Positions 1 through 5,110 are shown, counted from the stretch's first letter. The stretch: 5,350 bases of DNA from Pseudomonadota bacterium (GCA_021823875.1 JAKAMD010000251.1:1-5350), one strand, 5' to 3'. Notes: generated from the letters alone by a model not told the origin. Made by a program: numbers and translations.

Positions 1-876
1 CTGGTCATCGCGATCATGGACCCCTACGGCAACGAAGCTGCGGTCAAGCAGATGGCCGATGCCGGGCTCATCGCCTTCGCCATGGAACTGATGCCGCGAA
101 TCACCCGCGCACAGTCGATGGACGTGTTGTCGAGCCAAGCCAACCTGGCCGGCTATCGCGCGGTGATCGATGGTGCCGAACAATACGGCCGCTGCCTGCC
201 GATGATGATGACCGCGGCCGGCACCGTGCCGGCGGCCAAGATCTTCATCATGGGCGTCGGCGTCGCCGGCCTGCAGGCCATCGCTACGGCCCGCCGTCTC
301 GGCGCGGTGGTCACCGCCACCGACGTGCGGCCCGCCACCAAGGAGCAGGTGGAAAGCTTGGGCGCCAAGTTCATCGCGGTCGAGGACGAGGAGTTCAAGA
401 ACGCGCAGACCGCCGGCGGCTACGCCAAGGAAATGTCGAAAGAGTACCAGGCCAAGCAGGCCGCGCTCACCGCCGAGCACATCAAGAAGCAGGACATCGT
501 CATCACCACCGCGCTGATCCCCGGCCGGCCGGCGCCGCGCCTGATCAGCAAGGCGATGGTCGAATCGATGCGGCCGGGCTCGGTGCTCGTGGATCTCGCG
601 GTCGAGCGCGGCGGCAACGTCGAAGGCGCCAAGCCGGGCGAGGTCGTGCAAGTGGGGCCCGCCAAGATCGTCGGCTATCTCAACGTGCCGGGCCGGCTGG
701 CGGCGTCTTCCTCGGCGCTCTACGCCAAGAACCTGCTCACTTTCCTCGAGACCATGATCGACAAGAAAGAGAAGAAGCTTGCGGTCAACTGGGACGACGA
801 GCTGATCACCGCCACCATGCTCACGAAAGACGGAGCGGTGGTGCATCCGAACTTCAAACCCAAGACCGCCGCCTGA
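1..876 (+). CDS. pntAA: Proton-translocating NAD(P)+ transhydrogenase, subunit alpha part 1 (dI, NAD(H)-binding), 5'-truncated
   Basis: This is the soluble NAD(H)-binding domain dI of the membrane transhydrogenase. It passes hydride between NADH and NADP+ bound on PntB, at the cytoplasmic face. The frame is open to the window edge, so the gene starts upstream; the Met at 16 is internal. Counting from that Met, the RQD loop residues are R28, Q33 and D36, the NAD-binding glycine motif GVGVAG is at 80-85, and the mobile-loop tyrosine is Y136 in GGYAKEM. A conserved TALIPGRPAP segment starts near 165. These positions are offset by 99 from the R. rubrum numbering I recall (R127, Q132, D135, Y235), which gives a full length of about 385 residues and about 94 codons missing. 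The subunit is the split form (dI separate from the membrane part), unlike the fused PntA of E. coli. pntAB follows after 15 bases in the same operon. Identity is certain from the motifs and the downstream genes. Confidence 0.97.
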   Translation: MVIAIMDPYGNEAAVKQMADAGLIAFAMELMPRITRAQSMDVLSSQANLAGYRAVIDGAEQYGRCLPMMMTAAGTVPAAKIFIMGVGVAGLQAIATARRLGAVVTATDVRPATKEQVESLGAKFIAVEDEEFKNAQTAGGYAKEMSKEYQAKQAALTAEHIKKQDIVITTALIPGRPAPRLISKAMVESMRPGSVLVDLAVERGGNVEGAKPGEVVQVGPAKIVGYLNVPGRLAASSSALYAKNLLTFLETMIDKKEKKLAVNWDDELITATMLTKDGAVVHPNFKPKTAA

Positions 877-877
877 C

Positions 878-885
878 GGAGAGAG
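878..885 (+). promoter_or_regulatory. Ribosome binding site of pntAB
   Basis: The purine run GGAGAGAG lies between the pntAA stop and the pntAB ATG at 892, with 6 bases to the start. It supports that start. The same GAGAGAGCT string recurs before pntB. Confidence 0.8.
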
Positions 886-891
886 CTCGCC

Positions 892-1194
892 ATGGAGCAT
901 TTCATCTCGGAATTCTCGATCTTCGTGCTGGCGGTGTTCGTCGGCTACTACGTGGTCTGGTCGGTGACGCCGGCGCTGCATACCCCGCTGATGTCGGAAA
1001 CCAACGCGATCTCCTCGGTGATCGTGGTCGGTGCGCTGCTGGCGGTCGGTGTGGCGCTGGTCGGTAACGACCAGGGTCCCATTCTGGCGCGCGGCCTCGG
1101 CTTCGTCGCCCTGATCTTCGCCTCCATCAATATCTTCGGTGGCTTCCTGGTCACCGCACGCATGTTGGCGATGTATCAGAAGAAAAAGAAGTGA
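892..1194 (+). CDS. pntAB: Proton-translocating NAD(P)+ transhydrogenase, subunit alpha part 2 (small dII membrane subunit)
   Basis: This small membrane protein of 100 residues contributes the alpha half of the proton-conducting membrane domain dII. Three hydrophobic helices are visible, roughly residues 8-28, 40-58 and 66-90. The loop between the first two carries TPALHTPLMSETNAISS, the signature of the alpha membrane part in this family. The C-terminus is basic (QKKKK), consistent with a cytoplasmic end. The R. rubrum subunit, as I recall, is somewhat longer (about 139 residues), the difference being at the N-terminus. The start here is set by the GGAGAGAG site, and the only upstream room is the 15-base gap after pntAA. 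It lies between pntAA and pntB in one operon and would assemble with PntB in the inner membrane. Confidence 0.96.
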   Translation: MEHFISEFSIFVLAVFVGYYVVWSVTPALHTPLMSETNAISSVIVVGALLAVGVALVGNDQGPILARGLGFVALIFASINIFGGFLVTARMLAMYQKKKK

Positions 1195-1224
1195 ATGCCC
1201 GCCTGACTTTCCCCGCGTGAATCG

Positions 1225-1239
1225 CCGGGCCGCGCCCGG
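1225..1239 (+). promoter_or_regulatory. Short GC hairpin in the pntAB-pntB gap
   Basis: CCGGGC and GCCCGG form a perfect 6-bp stem around a CGC loop inside the 77-base gap between pntAB and pntB. No T-run follows, so it is unlikely to be an efficient intrinsic terminator. An mRNA-processing or stability hairpin that sets the subunit ratio is possible, but that is inference. A stem this short also arises by chance in GC-rich DNA. Confidence 0.35.
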
Positions 1240-1257
1240 TAACGACCGCCGAATGCT

Positions 1258-1264
1258 GAGAGAG
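1258..1264 (+). promoter_or_regulatory. Ribosome binding site of pntB
   Basis: GAGAGAG ends 7 bases before the pntB ATG at 1272. The sequence GAGAGAGCT, then two or three bases ending in T or C, then GCCATG is shared with the pntAB start, so both genes use nearly the same initiation region. Confidence 0.75.
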
Positions 1265-1271
1265 CTTTGCC

Positions 1272-2666
1272 ATGACGCCTGATCTTGTCGCGCTGCTTTA
1301 TCTTGTCGCTGGTGTGCTGTTCATTCTGGCGCTGCGCGGCCTGTCCAGCCCCGAATCAAGCCGTCGCGGCAACACATTCGGCATGATCGGCATGACCATC
1401 GCCGTGGCCACCACGCTGGCCGCGCATCCGCCGACCAGCCCGATGGCCTGGGGCCTGGTGGTGCTCGGCATCGCCATCGGCGGCGGCATCGGCGCGGTGA
1501 TTGCCCGCAAGGTGCCGATGACCGCGATGCCGGAACTGGTCGCCGCCTTCCACTCGCTGGTCGGCATGGCCGCGGTGCTGGTCGCCGCCGGCGCCTTCTA
1601 CGCCCCGGCGGCCTTCGGCATCGGCGCCGAAGGTCACATCCACCAGCAGAGCCTGATCGAAATGTCGCTCGGCGTCGCCATCGGCGCCATCACCTTCACC
1701 GGCTCGGTCATCGCCTTCCTGAAGCTGTCCGGCCGCATGAGCGGCAAGCCGATCATCCTGCCGGCCCGCCATCTCGTGAATATCGCGCTGGCTGCGGGGC
1801 TGGTCGCCTTCATTGCTCTGTTCTACCTGCACCAGCTGCCCTACCAGTTCTGGGCGATCGTCATCATCGCGCTGGTGTTCGGCATCCTGATCATCATCCC
1901 GATCGGCGGCGCCGACATGCCGGTGGTGATCTCGATGCTCAACTCCTACTCGGGGTGGGCGGCCGCCGGCATCGGCTTCACGCTCGGCAACACCGCGCTG
2001 ATCATCACCGGCGCGCTGGTCGGCTCCTCGGGCGCGATCCTGTCCTACATCATGTGCAAGGGCATGAACCGCTCGTTCATCTCGGTCATCCTCGGCGGCT
2101 TCGGCGGCGAGGTGGCGGGCCCTGGCGCTGGCGCCGAGCAGCGGCCGGTCAAGCTCGGCTCGGCCGAGGACGCCGCCTACATCATGAAGAACGCCTCCAA
2201 GGTCATCATCGTGCCCGGCTATGGCATGGCGGTGGCGCAGGCCCAGCACGCGCTGCGTGAGATGGCCGATCATCTCAAGAAGGAAGGCGTCGAGGTCAAA
2301 TACGCCATCCACCCGGTCGCCGGCCGCATGCCCGGCCACATGAACGTGCTGCTGGCCGAAGCCAACGTGCCCTACGACGAGGTGTTCGAGCTGGAGGATA
2401 TCAACTCCGAGTTCCCGCAGGCCGATATCGCCTTCGTCATCGGCGCCAACGACGTGACCAACCCGGCGGCGGAAGAGGACAAGACCTCGCCGATCTACGG
2501 CATGCCGGTGCTGCAGGTGTGGAAGGCGGGCACCGTGATGTTCATCAAGCGCTCGCTCGCTTCCGGTTACGCGGGCATCGACAACCCGTTGTTCTATCGC
2601 GACAACACCATGATGCTGCTCGGCGACGCCAAGAAGATGACGGAAAGCATCGTCAAGGCGATGTAA
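1272..2666 (+). CDS. pntB: Proton-translocating NAD(P)+ transhydrogenase, subunit beta (dII membrane part and dIII NADP(H)-binding domain)
   Basis: PntB carries the larger part of the proton channel and the NADP(H)-binding domain dIII. It is full length at 464 residues. Residues 1 to about 265 are a series of hydrophobic helices. H94 in AAFHSLVGM corresponds to the proton-pathway histidine (E. coli beta His91). D215 and N224 in GGADMPVVISMLNSYSGW match conserved channel-region residues (E. coli Asp213 and Asn222). The domain dIII runs from about 285 to 464. It has GYGMAVAQAQ at 316-325 for NADP(H), HPVAGRMPGHMNVLLAEA from 347, GANDVTNPA from 391 and KRSLASGYAG from 426. No catalytic or channel residue looks lost. 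The start is supported by GAGAGAG at 1258. It is the last gene of the pnt operon, followed by a terminator at 2694. With PntAA it supplies NADPH at the expense of the proton gradient. Confidence 0.98.
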   Translation: MTPDLVALLYLVAGVLFILALRGLSSPESSRRGNTFGMIGMTIAVATTLAAHPPTSPMAWGLVVLGIAIGGGIGAVIARKVPMTAMPELVAAFHSLVGMAAVLVAAGAFYAPAAFGIGAEGHIHQQSLIEMSLGVAIGAITFTGSVIAFLKLSGRMSGKPIILPARHLVNIALAAGLVAFIALFYLHQLPYQFWAIVIIALVFGILIIIPIGGADMPVVISMLNSYSGWAAAGIGFTLGNTALIITGALVGSSGAILSYIMCKGMNRSFISVILGGFGGEVAGPGAGAEQRPVKLGSAEDAAYIMKNASKVIIVPGYGMAVAQAQHALREMADHLKKEGVEVKYAIHPVAGRMPGHMNVLLAEANVPYDEVFELEDINSEFPQADIAFVIGANDVTNPAAEEDKTSPIYGMPVLQVWKAGTVMFIKRSLASGYAGIDNPLFYRDNTMMLLGDAKKMTESIVKAM

Positions 2667-2693
2667 GTTTCGGCGCAGCGTTGAGTGATCGTG

Positions 2694-2723
2694 ATGGCCG
2701 GCCTTGCGCCGGCCATTGCTTTT
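2694..2723 (+). terminator. Rho-independent terminator of the pnt operon
   Basis: A perfect 9-bp stem, ATGGCCGGC with GCCGGCCAT, closes a CTTGC loop and is followed within three bases by TTTT. It begins 27 bases after the pntB stop, in the 82-base gap between convergent genes. Read on the - strand, the bases after the stem are not T-rich, so it should act mainly on pnt transcripts. Confidence 0.85.
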
Positions 2724-2748
2724 GGCGGGCGGGTGACGCCAGCGCGTC

Positions 2749-3477
2749 TTAGACTTTTTCGGACTCCGCCGGTCCCGCCGGGACGATGCTGGGCGATTCG
2801 GTCCGATCGGCTTTCGCCGGAACGTAGCGGAATTTGTAGCCGTGCAGGGTAACGGTCAGGTCGATCCCGAGATGGCCGGCGCCAAACACAGGCATGCGGC
2901 GGGCCAGTTCTTCTTTCGAAATGTCGGGCGACAGCTCGCACATCTGCTCATACATCTTGCGCGTCGTCTTGCGTCCGCGCCAGCGCACCGGCAACTCAGG
3001 CAGCGGCGCAGTTTGGGTCGCCAGTGCCGGCGCGAGGCGCCAGAACAGCCGCGCCAGCGCGACGAAAGTCATCTTCTCCAATTCGAGTACGCTGGTGCGC
3101 GACGGGACCGGAAACAGATCGACACCGACGATCGGGCCGGCGTCGACATTCTGCGTCATGATATGCGCGGTCACCCCGAATTCGGCGACCTTGTCATAGG
3201 TTGCAAAGTGTGAGGGCATCCAACCCGGATAGTTCGGCGGTCCAGGGTGGAAATTATAAGCGCTGTAGCCGAGCCGATCGAGAATGCGGTTGGGCACCAC
3301 GATGGAGGTGAGAAAAGAGATCAAGCGCGCGCGCGCGAATAGCTGTGGCGCGATCGCCTTGAGATCGGCCAGCGTGCTCACCGGCTGCACGATGAGCTGC
3401 GGATTATATTTCTTGAGAACGGTAGCGAGCGGTTCTCGCTCGGCAGGCCCGGTCAATAGGATGACAGTGTCGAACAT
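2749..3477 (-). CDS. Formyltransferase-family protein (methionyl-tRNA formyltransferase-like fold), substrate unknown
   Basis: This 242-residue protein has the hallmarks of the formyltransferase hydrolase/transferase fold (purN, fmt and sugar N-formyltransferases). Those enzymes use 10-formyltetrahydrofolate or a related donor. The catalytic triad Asn-His-Asp is recognisable as N75 and H77 in YNFHPGPPNYPG and D112 in QNVDAGPIVG. It is shorter than Fmt (about 310 residues) and lacks a clear OB-fold C-terminal domain, so it is probably not the genome's tRNA-Met formyltransferase. The last ~25 residues (from AKADRTESPS) are low-complexity and probably disordered. No folate or purine gene is nearby, so the acceptor cannot be told; a sugar amine or other small amine is a guess. 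The ATG at 3477 has no good Shine-Dalgarno. It sits in a leader resembling that of the GNAT gene, and a TATAAT box lies about 50 bases upstream. A short (GC)n tract encodes ARAR near residues 47-51. Confidence 0.85.
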   Translation of the reverse strand: MFDTVILLTGPAEREPLATVLKKYNPQLIVQPVSTLADLKAIAPQLFARARLISFLTSIVVPNRILDRLGYSAYNFHPGPPNYPGWMPSHFATYDKVAEFGVTAHIMTQNVDAGPIVGVDLFPVPSRTSVLELEKMTFVALARLFWRLAPALATQTAPLPELPVRWRGRKTTRKMYEQMCELSPDISKEELARRMPVFGAGHLGIDLTVTLHGYKFRYVPAKADRTESPSIVPAGPAESEKV

Positions 3478-3497
3478 GGGGCACGCCGACCAGCATG
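3475..3497 (-). repeat. Leader motif at the formyltransferase start, copy 1
   Basis: Read on the - strand this is CATGCT, then seven bases, then GTGCCCCATG, ending in the start codon of the formyltransferase. The GNAT start at 4225-4246 has the same CATGCT and GTGCCCCATG separated by six bases, with further partial agreement in the middle (GGTCGGC against ATCGCG). It takes the place of a purine-rich Shine-Dalgarno. Whether it is functional or a coincidence of related sequence is unknown. Confidence 0.5.
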
Positions 3498-3528
3498 AGG
3501 CGTACGCGGACGCGGTTTCAATAAAAAA

Positions 3529-3534
3529 ATTATA
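3529..3534 (-). promoter_or_regulatory. Candidate -10 box (TATAAT) for the formyltransferase gene
   Basis: The - strand reads a perfect TATAAT in the only strongly AT-rich stretch of the area (AATAAAAAAATTATAA). Transcription would start near 3521 and leave a leader of about 44 bases before the ATG at 3477. No good TTGACA-like -35 is found 16-18 bases upstream, so the promoter would need an activator or be weak. Confidence 0.35.
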
Positions 3535-3544
3535 ACGCCGTTAT
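3532..3544. promoter_or_regulatory. 13-bp perfect palindrome, possible operator
   Basis: ATAACG-C-CGTTAT is a perfect inverted repeat with 6-base arms about one central base. It overlaps the TATAAT box of the - strand by three bases, the usual place for a repressor site. Its core AACGNCGTT recurs at 3701-3709 on the far side of the tandem repeats, and its CGTTA half-site resembles the CGTTAAAA end of each repeat unit. No regulator is encoded in the window. Confidence 0.4.
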
Positions 3545-3559
3545 CCCTGCCTAGCGAGC

Positions 3560-3757
3560 ATGTCGTTCAATACACTCAGAATCGTGCTGTGCGGAACGTT
3601 AAAACTTGTGCTGATCAGGACGTTAAAAGTCTTGTTGTGCAAAAAGTTAAGACGTGTGCTGTTCGAAGCGTTAAAAATCGTGCTCTGCAAAGCGTTAAAA
3701 AACGTCGTTAATGCCGCGCCGGTGGCATCCCGTCACAGCGCGCGATGCATCACATAG
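3560..3757 (+). CDS. Doubtful small ORF with cationic octapeptide repeats (65 aa)
   Basis: This frame runs through the 24-bp tandem repeats and would give a 65-residue peptide. Residues 8-47 are five octapeptides: IVLCGTLK, LVLIRTLK, VLLCKKLR, RVLFEALK and IVLCKALK. The pattern is hydrophobic at positions 1-4 and 7 (bar one Arg), with Lys or Arg at 8. For: Leu at position 3 is kept through CTG, TTG and CTC, and hydrophobic character is kept where bases differ. The ATG at 3560 opens a degenerate sixth unit (MSFNTLR). Against: there is no clear Shine-Dalgarno. Every copy uses TTA, a very rare leucine codon in GC-rich alphaproteobacteria. A second + frame is also open through the array, and the 3' end runs 25 bases into the opposing GNAT gene. 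If made, the peptide would be strongly basic and amphipathic or membrane-seeking. I do not recognise a homologue, and non-coding repeat DNA is the likelier reading. Confidence 0.25.
   Translation: MSFNTLRIVLCGTLKLVLIRTLKVLLCKKLRRVLFEALKIVLCKALKNVVNAAPVASRHSARCIT
3581..3700. repeat. Five tandem 24-bp imperfect repeats
   Basis: Units start at 3581, 3605, 3629, 3653 and 3677 with no slippage. GTTA falls at 3598, 3622, 3646, 3670 and 3694, exactly 24 bases apart. Each unit is close to NNNGTGCTGTGC, then a variable purine-rich four bases, then GCGTTAAAA or a close variant. Units 1 and 5 agree at 20 of 24 positions, while unit 3 is the most diverged. A degenerate copy precedes (3557-3580, about 12 of 24 matching unit 1), and a partial one may follow from 3701. 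The array is much more AT-rich than the flanking genes and sits between the GNAT stop and the formyltransferase start, so it may be in the transcript joining them. It has no spacers and is not a CRISPR. It could be a protein-binding array, a minisatellite, or coding repeats (see 3560-3757). Confidence 0.9.
3701..3709. promoter_or_regulatory. Second AACGNCGTT palindrome at the right edge of the repeat array
   Basis: AACG-T-CGTT is a 9-base inverted repeat immediately after the last 24-bp unit. It matches the core of the 13-bp palindrome at 3532-3544, 167 bases to the left, so the array is bracketed by two copies of one dyad. A 9-base match alone could be chance. Confidence 0.3.
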
Positions 3758-4227
3758 GCATCGACCATGCCGAGCCGCGGATGTGCGAACACGCCGGGCA
3801 GCGTGCCGACAATGGCGAAGCCGCACGATTGCCACAGCCGCACCGCGCGGGTGTTGGAGGCGATGACGAAATTGAACTGCATCGCGGTAAACCCACGCCG
3901 GCGCGCCTCGTCAAGCGAGTGCGCACACATCGCCCGCGCCACGCCGCGGCCGGTCTCGCCCTGCGCGGTCATGAATCCGCAATTGGCGACGTGGGCGCCG
4001 CCGCCGCGATTGTTGGCGCGCAGATAATAGGTGCCGACCACGCGGCCGCCGTCCTCGGCCACGAACACCGCATGCCCCGGCGTGCGCCAGTAGGCCAGCG
4101 CGTCGGCGCGGCTGACGTCGCGCGGGATCGGATAGGTCTCGCCGGCGCGGAAGGTCGGCTCCAGGATCGCCCAGATAGCGTCGTCGTCGGCAGCGGTGGC
4201 AGGGCGGATGGTGAGGGCGGTTGACAT
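3733..4227 (-). CDS. GNAT-family N-acetyltransferase
   Basis: The protein is a single-domain GNAT acetyltransferase that would move acetyl from acetyl-CoA to an amine in the cytoplasm. With the start chosen at 4227 (MSTALTIRPATAADD) it has 164 residues, a usual length. The N-terminus is the typical first strand (LTIRPATAADDDAIWAIL). The acetyl-CoA pyrophosphate loop (motif A) is QGETGRGVARA at about residues 89-99. Motif B follows with NFVIASNTRAVRLWQSCGF at about 119-137, where the SNTRAVRLW and GF pattern is standard. A longer start at 4245 would add MLSRCP, which is not family-like. The 4227 start also sits in the GTGCCCCATG leader shared with the formyltransferase. The acceptor is unknown; the overall look is of the amino-acid or phosphinothricin acetyltransferase branch, but this is only a resemblance. 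It is divergent from the hydrolase gene. No clear terminator follows, so reading into the repeat array is possible. Confidence 0.9.
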   Translation of the reverse strand: MSTALTIRPATAADDDAIWAILEPTFRAGETYPIPRDVSRADALAYWRTPGHAVFVAEDGGRVVGTYYLRANNRGGGAHVANCGFMTAQGETGRGVARAMCAHSLDEARRRGFTAMQFNFVIASNTRAVRLWQSCGFAIVGTLPGVFAHPRLGMVDAYVMHRAL

Positions 4228-4246
4228 GGGGCACCGCGATAGCATG
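4225..4246 (-). repeat. Leader motif at the GNAT start, copy 2
   Basis: Read on the - strand this is CATGCT, six bases, then GTGCCCCATG. It matches the leader of the formyltransferase (3475-3497) apart from a one-base length difference and a few middle bases. There is no purine-rich ribosome binding site before the ATG. In this copy the upstream ATG is in frame with the gene; in the other it is not. Confidence 0.5.
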
Positions 4247-4249
4247 TCC

Positions 4250-4272
4250 CGCGCCCGCCCGCGATGGGCGCG
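4250..4272. promoter_or_regulatory. Inverted repeat in the divergent GNAT/hydrolase promoter region
   Basis: CGCGCCC and GGGCGCG form a perfect 7-bp stem with a nine-base loop, in the short gap between two divergent genes. It could be a regulator site or chance in GC-rich DNA. On the + strand it is followed by GTGTTAAAATATG, where TAAAAT (4280-4285) is a possible -10 box without a recognisable -35. Confidence 0.3.
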
Positions 4273-4285
4273 CCTGTGTTAAAAT

Positions 4286-5089
4286 ATGTGTATGAGCATG
4301 CTCAAATGGCTCGTTGTCGTGGTGCTGGTCGGCTACGGCGGCCTGCTGGTGTTGGCCTATGTGTTCCAGCGTGCGCTGATGTATTTTCCCGATACAAGGC
4401 GCACGCTGCCGGCGGCTGCCGGATTGCCGCAGGCTACCGAGGTGGTGCTCGCCAGTTCGGACGGCGAAAAGCTGTTCGCTTGGCACGTGGTGCCGCGCGG
4501 CGACAAGCCGGTGGTGCTCTATTTCCAGGGCAATGGCGGCGCGCTTGATATGCGCGTTGCGCGCTTCCGCACGCTCATCGCCGACGGCACCGGTCTGGTG
4601 GCGCTGAGCTACCGGGGCTATGGCGGCTCGAGCGGCAAGCCGAGCGAAGCCGGCCTGATCCGCGATGCGCTGGCGGCCTACGACTTCGCCGCCGCGCGCT
4701 ATCCAGCGTCCCGATTGGTGCTGTGGGGCGAGTCGCTCGGCACAGCGGTCGCCGTGGCGCTTGCCGCTGAGCGCGCGGTCGGCGGCGTCATACTCGAGGC
4801 GCCCTTCACCAGCGCTGCCGATGTCGGCGCTGCCGCCTATCCGTTCCTGCCGGTGCGCTGGTTCATCAAGGATTCTTTCCGCTCAGACCGTCGCATCGCC
4901 CGCGTGCGGGCGCCGATCCTGATCTTGCACGGCGAGCGCGACTGGATCGTCCCGATCCGCTTTGGCGAGCGTCTGTTCGCACTCGCCCATGAGCCCAAGC
5001 GCCTGGTGCGATTTCCTGTCGGTGACCATGACGATCTCGATAGCCACGGCGCCCTGGACGCGGTGCGGGCGTTCCTGGCGGGGCTGTAG
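4286..5089 (+). CDS. Membrane-anchored alpha/beta hydrolase (BEM46/ABHD13-like)
   Basis: This is a 267-residue serine hydrolase with an uncleaved-looking N-terminal hydrophobic helix at about residues 7-27, followed by YVFQRALMYFP, the usual entry to this family. The catalytic domain is therefore probably held at the inner membrane, on the outer face if the helix acts as a signal anchor. The nucleophile is S150 in WGESLGTA, the acid is D219 in HGERDWIVP and the base is H248 in VGDHDDL. The lid-adjacent SYRGYGGSSGKPSE segment at 108-121 is characteristic of BEM46/ABHD12/13/17 relatives. The oxyanion-side motif usually written HGNGG is QGNGG here (81-85). The substrate is unknown; an ester or thioester is likely. 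ATGs at 4286, 4292 and 4298 are all in frame and none has a clear ribosome site, so the exact start is uncertain. If TAAAAT at 4280 is the -10, the mRNA would be leaderless from about 4292. Confidence 0.92.
   Translation: MCMSMLKWLVVVVLVGYGGLLVLAYVFQRALMYFPDTRRTLPAAAGLPQATEVVLASSDGEKLFAWHVVPRGDKPVVLYFQGNGGALDMRVARFRTLIADGTGLVALSYRGYGGSSGKPSEAGLIRDALAAYDFAAARYPASRLVLWGESLGTAVAVALAAERAVGGVILEAPFTSAADVGAAAYPFLPVRWFIKDSFRSDRRIARVRAPILILHGERDWIVPIRFGERLFALAHEPKRLVRFPVGDHDDLDSHGALDAVRAFLAGL
4293..4304. promoter_or_regulatory. 12-bp palindrome over the hydrolase start codons
   Basis: TGAGCATGCTCA is a perfect 12-base palindrome containing the third candidate ATG (4298). It has no loop and so is a DNA dyad rather than an RNA hairpin. 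Its position just after the candidate -10 box would suit a repressor, but this is only inference. Confidence 0.3.
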
Positions 5090-5110
5090 CAACGGCACAA
5101 CGTGAGGTGT

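Noticed and set aside
1356..2339. Long - strand ORF (327 codons) inside pntB
   Set aside because: It is antisense to the conserved pntB and its product is low-complexity, rich in Asp, Arg, Gly and His. This is typical of a GC-rich shadow frame.
2842..3213. + strand ORFs opposite the formyltransferase
   Set aside because: They overlap the conserved catalytic region of the - strand gene and give Arg/Gln/His-rich products without motifs.
3325..3337. (GC)n tract as a phase-variation switch in the formyltransferase
   Set aside because: The tract is only 13 bases in a GC-rich coding region and reads as ordinary Ala-Arg codons. Slippage is possible, but nothing else suggests phase variation.
3581..3700. 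CtrA binding sites or plasmid-type replication iterons
   Set aside because: TTAA recurs every 24 bases, not with the seven-base spacing of CtrA sites. The locus has no rep, dnaA or partition gene and lies among housekeeping genes.
3557..3724. CRISPR array
   Set aside because: Units are contiguous with no unique spacers and the repeats are only 24 bases, imperfect and back to back.
3711..3728. Terminator for the GNAT gene
   Set aside because: ATGCC/GGCAT gives only a 5-bp clean stem with an eight-base loop, and the T-run on the - strand comes nine bases later, not adjacent.
4228..4245. Upstream GNAT start at 4245 (adds MLSRCP)
   Set aside because: The family's first strand begins right after the Met at 4227, and the shared GTGCCCCATG leader points to that ATG.
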